A stretch of DNA of 64,000 nucleotides, from positions 744,001 through 808,000 of the forward strand of contig NZ_FOLN01000001.1 of the NCBI RefSeq assembly GCF_900112395.1. The letters run 5' to 3'. Numbering within the stretch: position 1 is the stretch's first letter; every line of letters starts with the position of its first letter. Positions 54,570 through 63,996 of the stretch are shown here, in pieces. The translations under genes were made by a program, and so were the position numbers. This DNA comes from Algibacter lectus. Its GTDB lineage: Bacteria; Bacteroidota; Bacteroidia; Flavobacteriales; Flavobacteriaceae. The notes beneath the pieces were generated by a model. The model saw only the letters and a list, made by a program, of their open reading frames with translations, was not told the origin of the DNA and ran no database searches.

Positions 54570-55040
54570 ATGAAAAGAAAGGCTATTATTAAAACCACAA
54601 CGTTCAAAAACTTATTTTATTTAGCATTAATTTCAATGATATCTATCGCTTGTGGTTCTAGAATTAATTCAAAAAAAGTTGAAAATTTTAATACCATGGA
54701 AGGTGTTTGGGAATTAAGCGAATTCTACCATCTTGCTAATGGAGATACCCTTATAGTTGATACTTCAAAAGTGCAACATAAAATTTACCTAGACGGCTAT
54801 GTAATATGGAACACAGATCCGGCTCCCGATGCTTCGGAATGGCATGCTTATGGTACTTATACTTTTAAAAACGACACCATTATTGAAAAGCTAACGTCTA
54901 CTTCGAAATCAATGAAAAGTGATATCAATACATACGTTATACCTATTGAACGCGGAAAAAACTCTTATAAACAAGTAAACACTTATAAGAATAATGATAC
55001 CATTTATCACAACATTGAAGTTTATAAAAAAATAAATTAA
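54570..55040 (+). CDS. Lipocalin-like lipoprotein
   Basis: Protein of 156 residues with a lipoprotein signal (ISIACGSR, C28). The remainder is a beta-rich domain of the kind annotated as lipocalin-like/DUF4488 (MEGVWELSEFYHLANGD, GTYTFKNDTIIEKL, NIEVYKKIN). It is usually found near carbohydrate loci in Bacteroidota, with no known activity. It stands alone, ended by a strong terminator. Confidence 0.6.
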   Translation: MKRKAIIKTTTFKNLFYLALISMISIACGSRINSKKVENFNTMEGVWELSEFYHLANGDTLIVDTSKVQHKIYLDGYVIWNTDPAPDASEWHAYGTYTFKNDTIIEKLTSTSKSMKSDINTYVIPIERGKNSYKQVNTYKNNDTIYHNIEVYKKIN

Positions 55041-55071
55041 GGTCCATCAACCACTTTCCTTACGGAACAAA

Positions 55072-55114
55072 AAAGTCTTCTTATAAATATTTAAAGTATT
55101 TATAAGAAGACTTT
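55072..55114 (+). terminator. Strong terminator after the lipocalin-like gene
   Basis: An 18-bp perfect stem (55072-55089 with 55097-55114; core AAGTCTTCTTATAAATA) has a 7-nt loop and an AT-rich 3' side. It begins 31 nt after the stop codon. Confidence 0.75.
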
Positions 55115-55154
55115 ATAATTTCCAGTTCAACCTACTAATGTTCTGGATAACATC

Positions 55155-55194
55155 AAAAAAAAAAAAATCGTAACCAACTTATTCATTGGTTACG
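55155..55194 (-). terminator. Minus-strand terminator-like hairpin with a 13-T run and no gene to end
   Basis: CGTAACCAA (55169-55177) pairs with TTGGTTACG (55186-55194), loop of 8 nt. On the minus strand the stem is followed by one A and then 13 T bases (A run at 55155-55167). No minus-strand gene lies between 55195 and the GH10 gene at 55582. The rest of 55041-55581 shows nothing else beyond the two hairpins and the GH10 leader. Confidence 0.6.
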
Positions 55195-55581
55195 TAAAAA
55201 CATTCAGGATAATTTATATTATCTGTTATTATTTTCATACTTCGCTTTTTATTGAAGTGAGATTGAAAACACAGCCTTCCTCATGAAAAAACTAAGCCTT
55301 TCCTCCTATTATTTCATCTTTTAAAAGTGTCCATGTTTTATAACTAAAAAGAGCATTTACACTAAATTTCTTTTAGACATCTAAATCTATCCCTAGTAAA
55401 ATTATTTCACATCAATCATTTCGAAATAGCTGTTATACATAGTAATTTCAACCATATGCAACAATTGTTTCACCATTAGTCCATTTTGTTTTACTCTACA
55501 TTCTATTAAAAAAGTAATTTTATTCAAATCATTTTAAGTATTAAAATTTCAATTATAAAACGTCTTTTTTAAACCATAACC

Positions 55582-56742
55582 ATGACCCACAGAATAAAAA
55601 ATATCCTTTTAGTTTCTGCACTAATTTTAAGTGCATCTAGCTGTAAAAACGAAATAAAAGAAATTAGTAAAACCGAAATTAAAACCACTTCATTGAAAGA
55701 TGCTTTTAAAGGTGATTTTCTTATTGGAGCGGCATTAAACAAATCTCAAATAGAAGAAAAAGACACATTATCTATAAACCTTATAGAAAAAGAATTTAAT
55801 ACCATTACTCCAGAAAACGAAATGAAATGGGAACAAATTCACCCACAAAAAGATACATTCTATTTTGATATTGCCGATAAATATGTAGCACTCGGAGAAA
55901 AAAATAATATGCATATTGTTGGGCATACTTTGGTTTGGCATAGCCAATTGGCGCCATGGATGGAAAATGAAAAAGACAGCATTACTATGGTGAAAAATAT
56001 AGAACACCATGTAAATACTATTGTAAAAAGATACAAAGGCAGAATAGATACTTGGGATGTGGTGAACGAAGCTTTAAATGAAGATGGCAGTTTTAGAACT
56101 TCTAATTTTTACGAGGTTATGGGTGATAATTTTATAGCACTTGCTTTTAAATTAGCTGCTGAAGCCGACCCTAATGCAAAATTAGTTTACAATGATTACA
56201 ACCTTTGGAAACCAGAAAAAAGAGCCGGTGTAGTAAGGCTTGTAAAAAGTCTACAAGAAAAAGGTGTAAAAATAGATGGTGTTGGTATGCAAGCCCACTG
56301 GAGTTTAGAAGGCCCATCTATAGAAGATATAGAAAATAGTATTCTTGCTTATGCCGCATTAGGCGTAAAAGTTAGTTTCACCGAGTTAGATGTTACAGCT
56401 CTACCAAACCCATGGGATTTGGATGGTGCTGCCGTAGAACAAAGTTATGAGCAGTATGAAGGTGACCCAAAAATGAATCCGTATCCAGAAAAATTATCTG
56501 AAGCTGCAGCTATGCAATTGGCTAACAGATATGAAACTATTTTTAAGCTTTTCTTGAAACATAAAGACAAAATTGATAGAGTTACATTTTGGGGAGTAAA
56601 CGACGGTCAGTCTTGGTTAAATTACTGGCCTATAAACGGAAGAACGAATCATCCGTTATTATTCGATAGAGACTTCAATCCTAAAAAAGCATATGAGCGT
56701 GTTATGGCTTTAAAAAGTGATAATCAACCAAAACAAAACTAA
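55582..56742 (+). CDS. GH10 endo-beta-1,4-xylanase, lipoprotein
   Basis: Protein of 386 residues with a lipoprotein signal (SASSC, C21). It is a single GH10 TIM barrel. ITPENEMKWEQIHP is the intact substrate-binding motif at subsite -1, the acid/base is E163 in WDVVNEALNEDG and the nucleophile E268 in VSFTELDVTALP. It cleaves xylan backbone to xylo-oligosaccharides at the outer membrane or periplasm. Followed after 5 nt by a transporter gene and then a GH43, forming an operon for xylan fragments. Confidence 0.92.
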   Translation: MTHRIKNILLVSALILSASSCKNEIKEISKTEIKTTSLKDAFKGDFLIGAALNKSQIEEKDTLSINLIEKEFNTITPENEMKWEQIHPQKDTFYFDIADKYVALGEKNNMHIVGHTLVWHSQLAPWMENEKDSITMVKNIEHHVNTIVKRYKGRIDTWDVVNEALNEDGSFRTSNFYEVMGDNFIALAFKLAAEADPNAKLVYNDYNLWKPEKRAGVVRLVKSLQEKGVKIDGVGMQAHWSLEGPSIEDIENSILAYAALGVKVSFTELDVTALPNPWDLDGAAVEQSYEQYEGDPKMNPYPEKLSEAAAMQLANRYETIFKLFLKHKDKIDRVTFWGVNDGQSWLNYWPINGRTNHPLLFDRDFNPKKAYERVMALKSDNQPKQN

Positions 56743-56747
56743 AAGTT

Positions 56748-58184
56748 ATGAGTTCTGATACACAAAAACTTTCAGTTAAAGAAAAAATAGGATATAGTTT
56801 AGGAGACCTAGCTGCCAATTTAGTATTTCAAACATTAGTTACCTATTTAGCTTTTTTCTATACTGATATTTATGGTCTTGAAGCCAATCATGCTTCAGCA
56901 ATTATATTAAGTGTTGGCCTTGTTGCTGCTTTCGGGTTTAATCCAATTATTGGTGCTATTGCAGACAGAACAACTTCTAAATGGGGAAAGTTTAGACCAT
57001 GGATTTTATGGACAGCAGTACCACTTGGAGTTGTGGCACTTTTAGCCTTTAGCACGCCCAACTTTGAATATAAAGGCAAAGTTATTTATGCTGTTGTTAC
57101 TTACACTTTATTACTTTTACTTTATGCTGCAAACAACTTACCATATTCAGCTTTAAGCGGGGTAATTACTGGCGATATGGGCGAACGAAATAGCATTTCT
57201 GCGTATCGTTTTGTTGCAGTAATGTTTGCACAATTTTTTGTGCAAGTATTTATGCTACCTATTATTGAATCTGCCGGAGGTGGTGATAAAGCAGTTGGAA
57301 TAGAAATAGTAATGACGTGGCTTGCCATTATAGGCACCATTATGTTGCTCATCACATTTTTCACTACGCGAGAGCGTATTGTCCCTAAGCCAGAACAAAA
57401 ATCGAGTGTTAAGGAAGATTTATCCGATTTATTTAAAAACAAACCTTGGGTTATAACGTTAACCGTTACCACATTAGTTTTTGTTACTCTAGCCATGAAG
57501 GGAGGCTCTTATGTGTATTATTTTAAAAACTACGTAGATGCCGATAGATTAACAAGTTTTATAGGTCCGTTATTAGATTTTCTATCAAGTATTGGTGTAA
57601 ATTTCTTTGGTGAAGATCCTGTATCTGCAGGGTTTGGATTATTCAACGCTGGTGGTATTATTTTCATGATAGTTGGTATTGGTTTATCTAAAAAATTAGC
57701 AGACAAATATGGAAAAAGAGATGTTTTTATGACGTTTTTATTTATTTCAACTTTGTTTATCATCTTCTTTTATTTCTTCTCTTCAACATCTGTAGAACTG
57801 ATGTTTGCATCACAAATTTTACATGGTTTTTTCTACGGAATCACTATCCCGCTACTTTGGGCTATGATTGCCGATGTTGCAGATTATTCTGAATGGAAAA
57901 CGAACCGTCGAGCAACAGCCATTATTTTCTCTGCAATGATGGTCGGTTTAAAAGGCGGCCTAAGCATTGGCTCTGCGCTTTTAGCCTACATTTTAGCAAG
58001 TTATGGTTATGATGCAGACCTTACGCAACAAACTGCCATTACAATTACAGGCACTAAAATGCTTGTAAGTATATATCCTGCAATTCCATTTTTACTAGGA
58101 GTAGGTTTACTTTTCTTTTATGAAATTAATAAGAAAATGGAAGTACAAATTGAAGCTGAACTAAAAGAACGAAGACAAAGTTAA
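56748..58184 (+). CDS. GPH-family sugar:cation symporter, xyloside transporter-like
   Basis: Inner-membrane protein of 478 residues with about 12 helices. The family motif region KIGYSLGDLAANLVFQTLVTYLAFFYTDIYG near the start and GAIADRTTSKWGKFRPWILW are characteristic of GPH (melibiose/xyloside) transporters. Between a GH10 and a GH43, xylo-oligosaccharide or arabinoxylo-oligosaccharide uptake is the likely role. Confidence 0.88.
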   Translation: MSSDTQKLSVKEKIGYSLGDLAANLVFQTLVTYLAFFYTDIYGLEANHASAIILSVGLVAAFGFNPIIGAIADRTTSKWGKFRPWILWTAVPLGVVALLAFSTPNFEYKGKVIYAVVTYTLLLLLYAANNLPYSALSGVITGDMGERNSISAYRFVAVMFAQFFVQVFMLPIIESAGGGDKAVGIEIVMTWLAIIGTIMLLITFFTTRERIVPKPEQKSSVKEDLSDLFKNKPWVITLTVTTLVFVTLAMKGGSYVYYFKNYVDADRLTSFIGPLLDFLSSIGVNFFGEDPVSAGFGLFNAGGIIFMIVGIGLSKKLADKYGKRDVFMTFLFISTLFIIFFYFFSSTSVELMFASQILHGFFYGITIPLLWAMIADVADYSEWKTNRRATAIIFSAMMVGLKGGLSIGSALLAYILASYGYDADLTQQTAITITGTKMLVSIYPAIPFLLGVGLLFFYEINKKMEVQIEAELKERRQS

Positions 58185-58204
58185 AACTAACAAAACATAA
58201 AATT

Positions 58205-59242
58205 ATGCCTGAAGAAAGTATCGAAAACATCAATTTTGATGACCTAAATAAGCGCGCTATTTCCCAACCATTGGTAACCAATATTTACACTGCTGATCCA
58301 TCTGCCCATTTTTTTAACGGAAAAATATACATTTACCCATCTCACGATGTTGATGCTGGAGAAGCTTTTGACGATTTAGGAAGCCACTTCGCAATGGAAG
58401 ACTATCATGTAATCTCAATGGATTCTATCGATAGTGAAGCCGTAGACCACGGTGTCGCTTTACACGTAGATGATGTGCCTTGGGCAAAAGAGCAAATGTG
58501 GGCTCCAGATGCCAATGAAAAAGACGGTACATATTATTTGTTTTTTCCTGCGAAAGCTCATGATGGCATTTTTAGAATTGGAGTCGCCACAAGCAACTCG
58601 CCTATAGGACCATTTAAAGCGCAACCAGAAGCTATTAAAGGCAGTTTTTCTATTGACCCTGCAGTTTTTAAAGATGACGACGGGAGTTACTACATGTATT
58701 TTGGTGGTCTTTGGGGCGGACAATTACAGCGCTGGAGAAGTGGAGAATTTAATGCAGCTCAACCCGATAGCCCAACGGCATTTCTTCCTGAAGATAACGA
58801 ACCTGCATTACTCCCTTATGTGGCAAAAATGACGGACGATTTATTAGAATTCAGCGAAAAACCAAAAGCTATAGAAATTTTAGATAAAAACGGAAACTTA
58901 CTATTAGCTGGCGACAATAATCGTCGTTTTTTCGAAGCTGCCTGGTTACATAAATATAACGATAAATACTATTTCTCTTATTCTACCGGAGACACGCATT
59001 TTATCTGCTACGCTATTGGAGACAGCCCCTATGGACCATTTACTTATGGCGGACGTATTTTAAATCCTGTAGTTGGTTGGACCTCTCACCACTCTGTTTG
59101 CAAAGTTGATAAAAAATGGTATTTATTTTATCATGATTCTAGTTTATCTAAAGGTGTAACGCATTTAAGGTCTGTTAAATTTGCTGAAATCACACATAGA
59201 GAAGATGGAAGTATTGAGACCTTAACCCCTTATAAAGACTAA
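58205..59242 (+). CDS. GH43 beta-xylosidase/alpha-L-arabinofuranosidase, cytoplasmic
   Basis: Protein of 345 residues without a signal peptide. It is a five-bladed propeller with expected catalytic residues D31 (TADPSAHF), D151 (FSIDPAVF) and E244 (FFEAAWLHKY). Placed after the GPH transporter, it would split imported xylo-oligosaccharides inside the cell. Whether xylose or arabinose is removed cannot be told by sight. Terminators follow. Confidence 0.88.
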   Translation: MPEESIENINFDDLNKRAISQPLVTNIYTADPSAHFFNGKIYIYPSHDVDAGEAFDDLGSHFAMEDYHVISMDSIDSEAVDHGVALHVDDVPWAKEQMWAPDANEKDGTYYLFFPAKAHDGIFRIGVATSNSPIGPFKAQPEAIKGSFSIDPAVFKDDDGSYYMYFGGLWGGQLQRWRSGEFNAAQPDSPTAFLPEDNEPALLPYVAKMTDDLLEFSEKPKAIEILDKNGNLLLAGDNNRRFFEAAWLHKYNDKYYFSYSTGDTHFICYAIGDSPYGPFTYGGRILNPVVGWTSHHSVCKVDKKWYLFYHDSSLSKGVTHLRSVKFAEITHREDGSIETLTPYKD

Positions 59243-59270
59243 TGTTTATTATGAAATAAGACTATAAATG

Positions 59271-59312
59271 AAATGGATTGTAAAGCGACTTATTGAGCAT
59301 TACAATCCATTT
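59271..59312 (+). terminator. Terminator of the GH10-transporter-GH43 operon
   Basis: A 13-bp perfect stem (AAATGGATTGTAA with TTACAATCCATTT) has a 16-nt loop and a T-rich 3' side on the plus strand. Confidence 0.75.
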
Positions 59313-59315
59313 TTA

Positions 59316-59351
59316 TTTAATATGAAGTTTTTAGTTAAACTTCATATTAAA
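59316..59351. terminator. Second, symmetric terminator between converging operons
   Basis: A 15-bp perfect stem (TTTAATATGAAGTTT with AAACTTCATATTAAA) has a 6-nt loop, right before the ThuA gene end. It can end both the plus-strand GH43 transcript and the minus-strand ThuA transcript. Confidence 0.7.
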
Positions 59352-59356
59352 TTATT

Positions 59357-60115
59357 TCACTTACTAACCACCCAGTAGATCCCACCAAAAATATGATCTA
59401 AGAAATTTTTGTCTTTATACGATTCTGGTTTATGCCCTAAGGCTGTATAAAACGACTTTCCTCCTTCATAATATTGAAACCAAGAAATAGGGTGTATTTC
59501 TCCCATACCTTTTAACGGAATTTCATCATAACCTGCAGTAAAATTATAAGAAGCTTCATCAACAGTTAATACTATATTTAGTTTATCTAAATTCATATTT
59601 TCAAAATTATACCACTCATCACTACGTAACCATTTATTTGGCAAATGCCATGTTGCTGGAAAATCGGTGTTTTCAACCTTTACAATGGCAGCCTGTAATT
59701 TTGGATGATCAACAAATTTTGCGCCCACAAGGCCATCAAACCAAGTATTATCGTTTTCACCATCTGCTGTTCCATGTATACCAACAAAACCTCCACCACG
59801 TTTCATAAATGTTTTTAAAGCAACCATATGCTTTGTCCTCAAAGAATCGGCATTGGCATTCATAAATATTACTACATCATGTTCTGGTAATTTCTCGATA
59901 AGATCATTTGGTCGTTGTGTCCAATTAAATTTGAATTGATGTTCTTCTGCCATATCTTCAAAGGCCTGAATAGCAATAGGAATGCTATTGTAGTGCCAAT
60001 CATCATGTTGGGTAAACAATAAAACACTAAACTGATCTTGAGCATTGGTTTTAATCATTGTAAGCATACATAGAGTTAATAAAAGATTCTTAATTGTAAC
60101 AGGTTTCATAATCAA
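59357..60115 (-). CDS. ThuA-like glutamine-amidotransferase-fold protein, exported
   Basis: Protein of 252 residues with a signal peptide (KTNAQ, about 26) and the ThuA/trehalose-utilisation fold: SVLLFTQHDDWHYNSIPIAI, HDVVIFMNANADSL, GGGFVGIHGTADG, WFDGLVGAKFVDHP and PLKGMGEIHPISWFQYY. Members occur widely in Bacteroidota carbohydrate loci; activity is not firmly known. It starts 4 nt after the TIM-barrel gene. Confidence 0.8.
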   Translation of the reverse strand: MIMKPVTIKNLLLTLCMLTMIKTNAQDQFSVLLFTQHDDWHYNSIPIAIQAFEDMAEEHQFKFNWTQRPNDLIEKLPEHDVVIFMNANADSLRTKHMVALKTFMKRGGGFVGIHGTADGENDNTWFDGLVGAKFVDHPKLQAAIVKVENTDFPATWHLPNKWLRSDEWYNFENMNLDKLNIVLTVDEASYNFTAGYDEIPLKGMGEIHPISWFQYYEGGKSFYTALGHKPESYKDKNFLDHIFGGIYWVVSK

Positions 60116-60119
60116 AGGT

Positions 60120-61409
60120 TTATTTTAATAATTCATAATAAATATATTCCCAAGCTAAACCAACACTAAACAACGGTGGAAAGCTATAATCTTCAACTTC
60201 AGATAAAATATATTGAACTCCAGATATTTTTTGATACTTAAATATATCTTCGAAATCTATTTTCCCGCTTTCTCCTAATTCTTTATAGTCTTTAACATGC
60301 CAACTAATAAATCGGTTAGGATAGGTTTCAAAATAATGAACAGGATTAACACCTGCGACATGCATCCAATAGATATCCGATTGAAAAAACACATATTCCG
60401 GATTTGTGTTTTGCAGAAAGTAATCGTAAACTCTTATACCTTCAACCATTAAAAATTCATCAGCATGATTATGAAAAATAAATTTTAAGTCATTGTCTTT
60501 ACAAAGTTTTCCGATTTTATTATAATAATTACAATAATCTTGAAGCTCTTTAATTGTCTTAATACTTTTTATTTTAATATTTGAAGTTGAAAGATATTCG
60601 ACACCCGCTTTTTTATGATCTTGTATAGCCTTATTCCACCAAAACTTGATTGCAACATCATCATTTTTATCTGCAGGATCAAAGAACGTCATAGAACCTA
60701 AAAACCTCATACCTGCTTTTTTAACTACAGCCTTGAACGCTTCCGGAGTATAACCATAAAAACCCCCTTCTCTATACACAAAAGTTTCAACATAACTATA
60801 ACCCATTCTACCTAATTGGATCAAAGTTTTTTCTGGATTTTTAAGCATATCATCATGGACCGAAACTAATTGAATACCTATATTCTTATTTTTAGGATTA
60901 TGTTTGATGTATCTCGTTTTCCATAAATGTTTTTCATTATTATCAAAGCCTTCCAAAGTAACATCGGTATAATTATTAAAGTTAAAATTAACCGTCATGG
61001 TGTTATTTCCATTAAGATCTTTATCCTGCATGGTCCATTTTTTTTCTGAAGAAAACCTGCCTTTCCCTGTAAAAAAAGTACCTTCATTATTATGTCCGGC
61101 TGCAAAGACAGTATTCGTAACACGATCATAACCAATTATCTCCCTAAGTATTGGTTCATATTTACTGGCACTATTTTTTTGCAAAACCGTTATGCTAAGC
61201 GAATTATTATTAAAATTACTTATACTGCTCATTTTCAAAGTCGGCAGTACTGCAACGCTATCTGTGCTAGAATTAATAGCACTTACCCATTGCCCAGAAT
61301 ATTGCCTTAATCTATCTTTTTGAGAAGAAATACTATAGTCTGTTTGCCCAAAACTGAACGTAGACATTAATACAGTCAATATCTTAATGATTCTATTTCT
61401 TGCTTTCAT
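60120..61409 (-). CDS. Sugar-phosphate isomerase/epimerase-like TIM barrel with an extra N-terminal beta domain
   Basis: Protein of 429 residues with a signal peptide (TFSFGQ, about 22). The N-terminal domain (about 30-170) is a beta-barrel-like segment resembling DUF1579-type sequence (YSGQWVSAINSSTD; DVTLEGFDNNEKHLW). The C-terminal domain (about 175-429) is AP-endonuclease-2/xylose-isomerase-like (GIQLVSVHDDMLKNPEKTL, FIFHNHADEF, FFQSDIYWMHVAGVNP, WHVKDYKELGESGKID). Possible metal ligands are E, D and H residues in those motifs. An exported sugar isomerase- or epimerase-type enzyme is inferred. It overlaps the GH10 stop by one base (TAATG), so it is translationally coupled. Confidence 0.72.
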   Translation of the reverse strand: MKARNRIIKILTVLMSTFSFGQTDYSISSQKDRLRQYSGQWVSAINSSTDSVAVLPTLKMSSISNFNNNSLSITVLQKNSASKYEPILREIIGYDRVTNTVFAAGHNNEGTFFTGKGRFSSEKKWTMQDKDLNGNNTMTVNFNFNNYTDVTLEGFDNNEKHLWKTRYIKHNPKNKNIGIQLVSVHDDMLKNPEKTLIQLGRMGYSYVETFVYREGGFYGYTPEAFKAVVKKAGMRFLGSMTFFDPADKNDDVAIKFWWNKAIQDHKKAGVEYLSTSNIKIKSIKTIKELQDYCNYYNKIGKLCKDNDLKFIFHNHADEFLMVEGIRVYDYFLQNTNPEYVFFQSDIYWMHVAGVNPVHYFETYPNRFISWHVKDYKELGESGKIDFEDIFKYQKISGVQYILSEVEDYSFPPLFSVGLAWEYIYYELLK

Positions 61410-62491
61410 TACAATTCTTCTTTTAAACCTTCTAAAACTCCAAAATAAGCGGGTTTTGGTTGTAAATTATCATCGTAAATAGTTGGCCAATCGGTTATAC
61501 TAAAAAAGCCATCTATCCAGGAGTCTCTATCTGTAAAATCCCAAAATGTAATGCCGTATTGTTGTGCTTTCGGTACAATGGAACGGTACATTTTAACAAG
61601 GTTTTTATATTTTTCGGCTTGTGCCTTTTTCATATCATCGGTTAATTCAGTGTAAATTTGTTCACCGCCATATTGCGTATCATTATGTGCATTAAAAATA
61701 ATATCAACTTCAGATAAATGAATTTTTAAACCTGTATCGGCTGCTTTCTTCAAGGCATTTGCAATCACCTCATCTGGAATATCCATACGGATATGCATTT
61801 GAAAACCTAAACCATGAATTGGAATATTTTTCTCCCTTAAATCTTCTATTAATTTAAGTGTTGCATTTAGTTTTAAAGTGTCTCGCTCAATATTAAAATC
61901 GTTATAAAACAAAACTGCATTTGGGTCGGCTTCATGGGCATAAGTAAATGCTTTAGCGATGTAATCTTTGCCCATAACGCTGTACCAGATGGTCTCTCTC
62001 ATGGCTCCTCCTGCAGATTCAAATGCTTCGTTTACAACATCCCAGCCCGCGACTTTACCTTTATAGCGGCCTACATAAGTTGTTATATAATCTTTCATAA
62101 AACCGGCTAACCACAACGTATCTTTTAAAGCTTTCTCTTCTACCCATTTAGGTGTAGAACTGTGCCAAATTAAATTATGACCAAACAAACGTTGGTTATT
62201 ATTTTGAGCGTAATTAAGAATACCATCTATTCTGCTCCATTTGTACACACCTTCGCTTTCTGTGATTCGGTTCATTTTCATGTCGCTTGCAGAGGTTATA
62301 CTATTGAAGTTTGATTTTTGTAAATCTTGAAGCTCAAAATCGGCATTTAAAGTTTCAATTTTAATGGCGGTTCCTATTGGAAATTCCGCATTAGCTTTTA
62401 AGCCATTTTCTTTCTGTTTTTTATTACATGCATGCATAACTAGTAATAACAAGGTTACACAGGTAATTTTTAAGATTTTATTGAAAAGCAT
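61409..62491 (-). CDS. GH10 xylanase-like lipoprotein with altered substrate motif
   Basis: Protein of 360 residues with a lipoprotein signal (VMHAC, C22). GH10 acid/base E155 (WDVVNEAFES) and nucleophile E261 (IHLSEVDIIF) are present. In place of the usual TPENEMKW near 65-75 it has ITSASDMKM, losing the Asn and Glu that line subsite -1 while keeping the Lys. Specificity may therefore differ from the two other GH10 proteins. First gene of a three-gene run with the TIM-barrel and ThuA genes. Confidence 0.85.
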   Translation of the reverse strand: MLFNKILKITCVTLLLLVMHACNKKQKENGLKANAEFPIGTAIKIETLNADFELQDLQKSNFNSITSASDMKMNRITESEGVYKWSRIDGILNYAQNNNQRLFGHNLIWHSSTPKWVEEKALKDTLWLAGFMKDYITTYVGRYKGKVAGWDVVNEAFESAGGAMRETIWYSVMGKDYIAKAFTYAHEADPNAVLFYNDFNIERDTLKLNATLKLIEDLREKNIPIHGLGFQMHIRMDIPDEVIANALKKAADTGLKIHLSEVDIIFNAHNDTQYGGEQIYTELTDDMKKAQAEKYKNLVKMYRSIVPKAQQYGITFWDFTDRDSWIDGFFSITDWPTIYDDNLQPKPAYFGVLEGLKEEL

Positions 62492-62569
62492 ATTCTTATT
62501 ATTTGTTGGTTACTTTCGTTTGTATGTTTTTTATCTCTAGACCTAAATACTTTAACTTTTTTATATAGA

Positions 62570-62602
62570 AAAGCCCTAAAATGCGGAACAACTTAGGGCT
62601 TT
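62570..62602 (-). terminator. Terminator of the PKD-GH10 gene
   Basis: AAAGCCCTAA (62570-62579) pairs with TTAGGGCTTT (62593-62602). On the minus strand the stem is followed by an AT-rich tract. It falls between two GH10 genes, so they may be separate transcripts. Confidence 0.65.
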
Positions 62603-62628
62603 CTAACTAAAATATTAAATGATATTTA

Positions 62629-63996
62629 TTACTCTAATCCTTCTAAAAACCCAGCATATGCAGGCTTTTTATTATAATCTTCGTCAAACATTAATGGCCA
62701 CTCTGGAACACCCCAGAAATCTAACAACCATGACTCATTATCTCTTACACCCCAAACTGTTAATGCAAATTTATTATCCAACGGAATGGCATTATAAATT
62801 TGAACAACCTCTTTAAATTTGTCTTTCTGAGCATTTGCTCTATCTGAAGAAAGTGAAGTTAAACTGGTATCTTCTTCTGGGTTTGCTCTAATATCTAATT
62901 CTGCAAAGTGCAATTTTAAATTTCTAGATACTGTACCATCTGCAACAGCTTGAATATTGGCTGCGGAAGGCCCGTTGTAAGAAATATGCATTTGTGCACC
63001 TACACCATCAATTAAATCTCCCAACTCATCAACCAAGTTAAACATAGCTTGACGTTTTGTTGGGCTAGATGCCATGTTGTAATCGTTATAAAAAAGAATT
63101 ACATCTGGGTCTGCATTTCTAGCAAACTGAAAACATTTTTTAATATAATCATCTCCCATTTTTTGTCTAAAAACTGAATTTCTTAACGGGTGCCCTGTAC
63201 CATCTTCAAAAGCTTCATTCACAACATCCCAAGAACGTACCTTTCCTTTATAGTGATTTAAAGTTGTTGTAATATAATCTTCTACCATAGCTTCAAACTC
63301 TGCATCGGTTCCAGAAAAATTTTCTACCCAACTAGGTGTTGCATTGTGCCAAATTAAAGCGTGCCCATGCACATTCATATCATTTGCTTGAGCGAAACCT
63401 ACAATGGCATCTCCAGCAGAAAAATCATAATTACCTTCTGATGGATACATAATATTCATCTTCATTTCATATTCCGAAGTCAAGTTATTAAACTCATTCT
63501 TTAGAATTTCTATATGCTTACCTCCTGCCGCAACATAAGGCGATCTTGTAATTGTACCTACCGAAAATGTAGTTGCTGCACCTTTTAAACTCGCTGTATT
63601 TACACTTCCACAAACGGCATTAAGACAAATACCTATTTCATCTACAATAATATCTTTACTAATGGTGTTTGTAATACCATCACTAGATACGGTAAGGCTA
63701 ATAGTATATCTTCCTGGAGTATCGTAAGTCACCTCTTTTACTCCTGCTCCATCAGCAATAGCGCTAGAGCCATTTCCGTAATCCCAAACTCCGGTATATG
63801 GTAGGTAATATTCGGTTGTATTATTTAAAAGAAGCACTTTTGGATCTGATAGTGATATTGTAAAATCGAACGATGCTTGTATAGCATCTGGAAGTTCGGT
63901 TGGTCCAAATGTTGGAGAATCATCTGAAGAATTAGAACAGCTAAAAGCCATAAATAATACTACCAAACGAATTATATATTTAAATGTGTTTTTCAT
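62629..63996 (-). CDS. GH10 xylanase lipoprotein with N-terminal PKD-like domain
   Basis: Protein of 455 residues with a lipoprotein signal (MAFSC, C20). A PKD-like beta-sandwich (about 35-120; VWDYGNGSS, PGRYTISLTVSSDG) precedes the GH10 barrel (about 145-455). Acid/base E261 (WDVVNEAFEDG) and nucleophile E366 (LHFAELDIRAN). The subsite -1 motif reads LTSEYEMKM. The PKD domain probably spaces the enzyme from the membrane or binds glycan. The start ATG at 63996 is just inside the window edge. Confidence 0.9.
   Translation of the reverse strand: MKNTFKYIIRLVVLFMAFSCSNSSDDSPTFGPTELPDAIQASFDFTISLSDPKVLLLNNTTEYYLPYTGVWDYGNGSSAIADGAGVKEVTYDTPGRYTISLTVSSDGITNTISKDIIVDEIGICLNAVCGSVNTASLKGAATTFSVGTITRSPYVAAGGKHIEILKNEFNNLTSEYEMKMNIMYPSEGNYDFSAGDAIVGFAQANDMNVHGHALIWHNATPSWVENFSGTDAEFEAMVEDYITTTLNHYKGKVRSWDVVNEAFEDGTGHPLRNSVFRQKMGDDYIKKCFQFARNADPDVILFYNDYNMASSPTKRQAMFNLVDELGDLIDGVGAQMHISYNGPSAANIQAVADGTVSRNLKLHFAELDIRANPEEDTSLTSLSSDRANAQKDKFKEVVQIYNAIPLDNKFALTVWGVRDNESWLLDFWGVPEWPLMFDEDYNKKPAYAGFLEGLE

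Noticed and set aside
55195-55560. Short minus-strand peptide beginning MRKAVFSISLQ
   Set aside because: It is too short, with no homology or ribosome-binding support; only the terminator hints at transcription.
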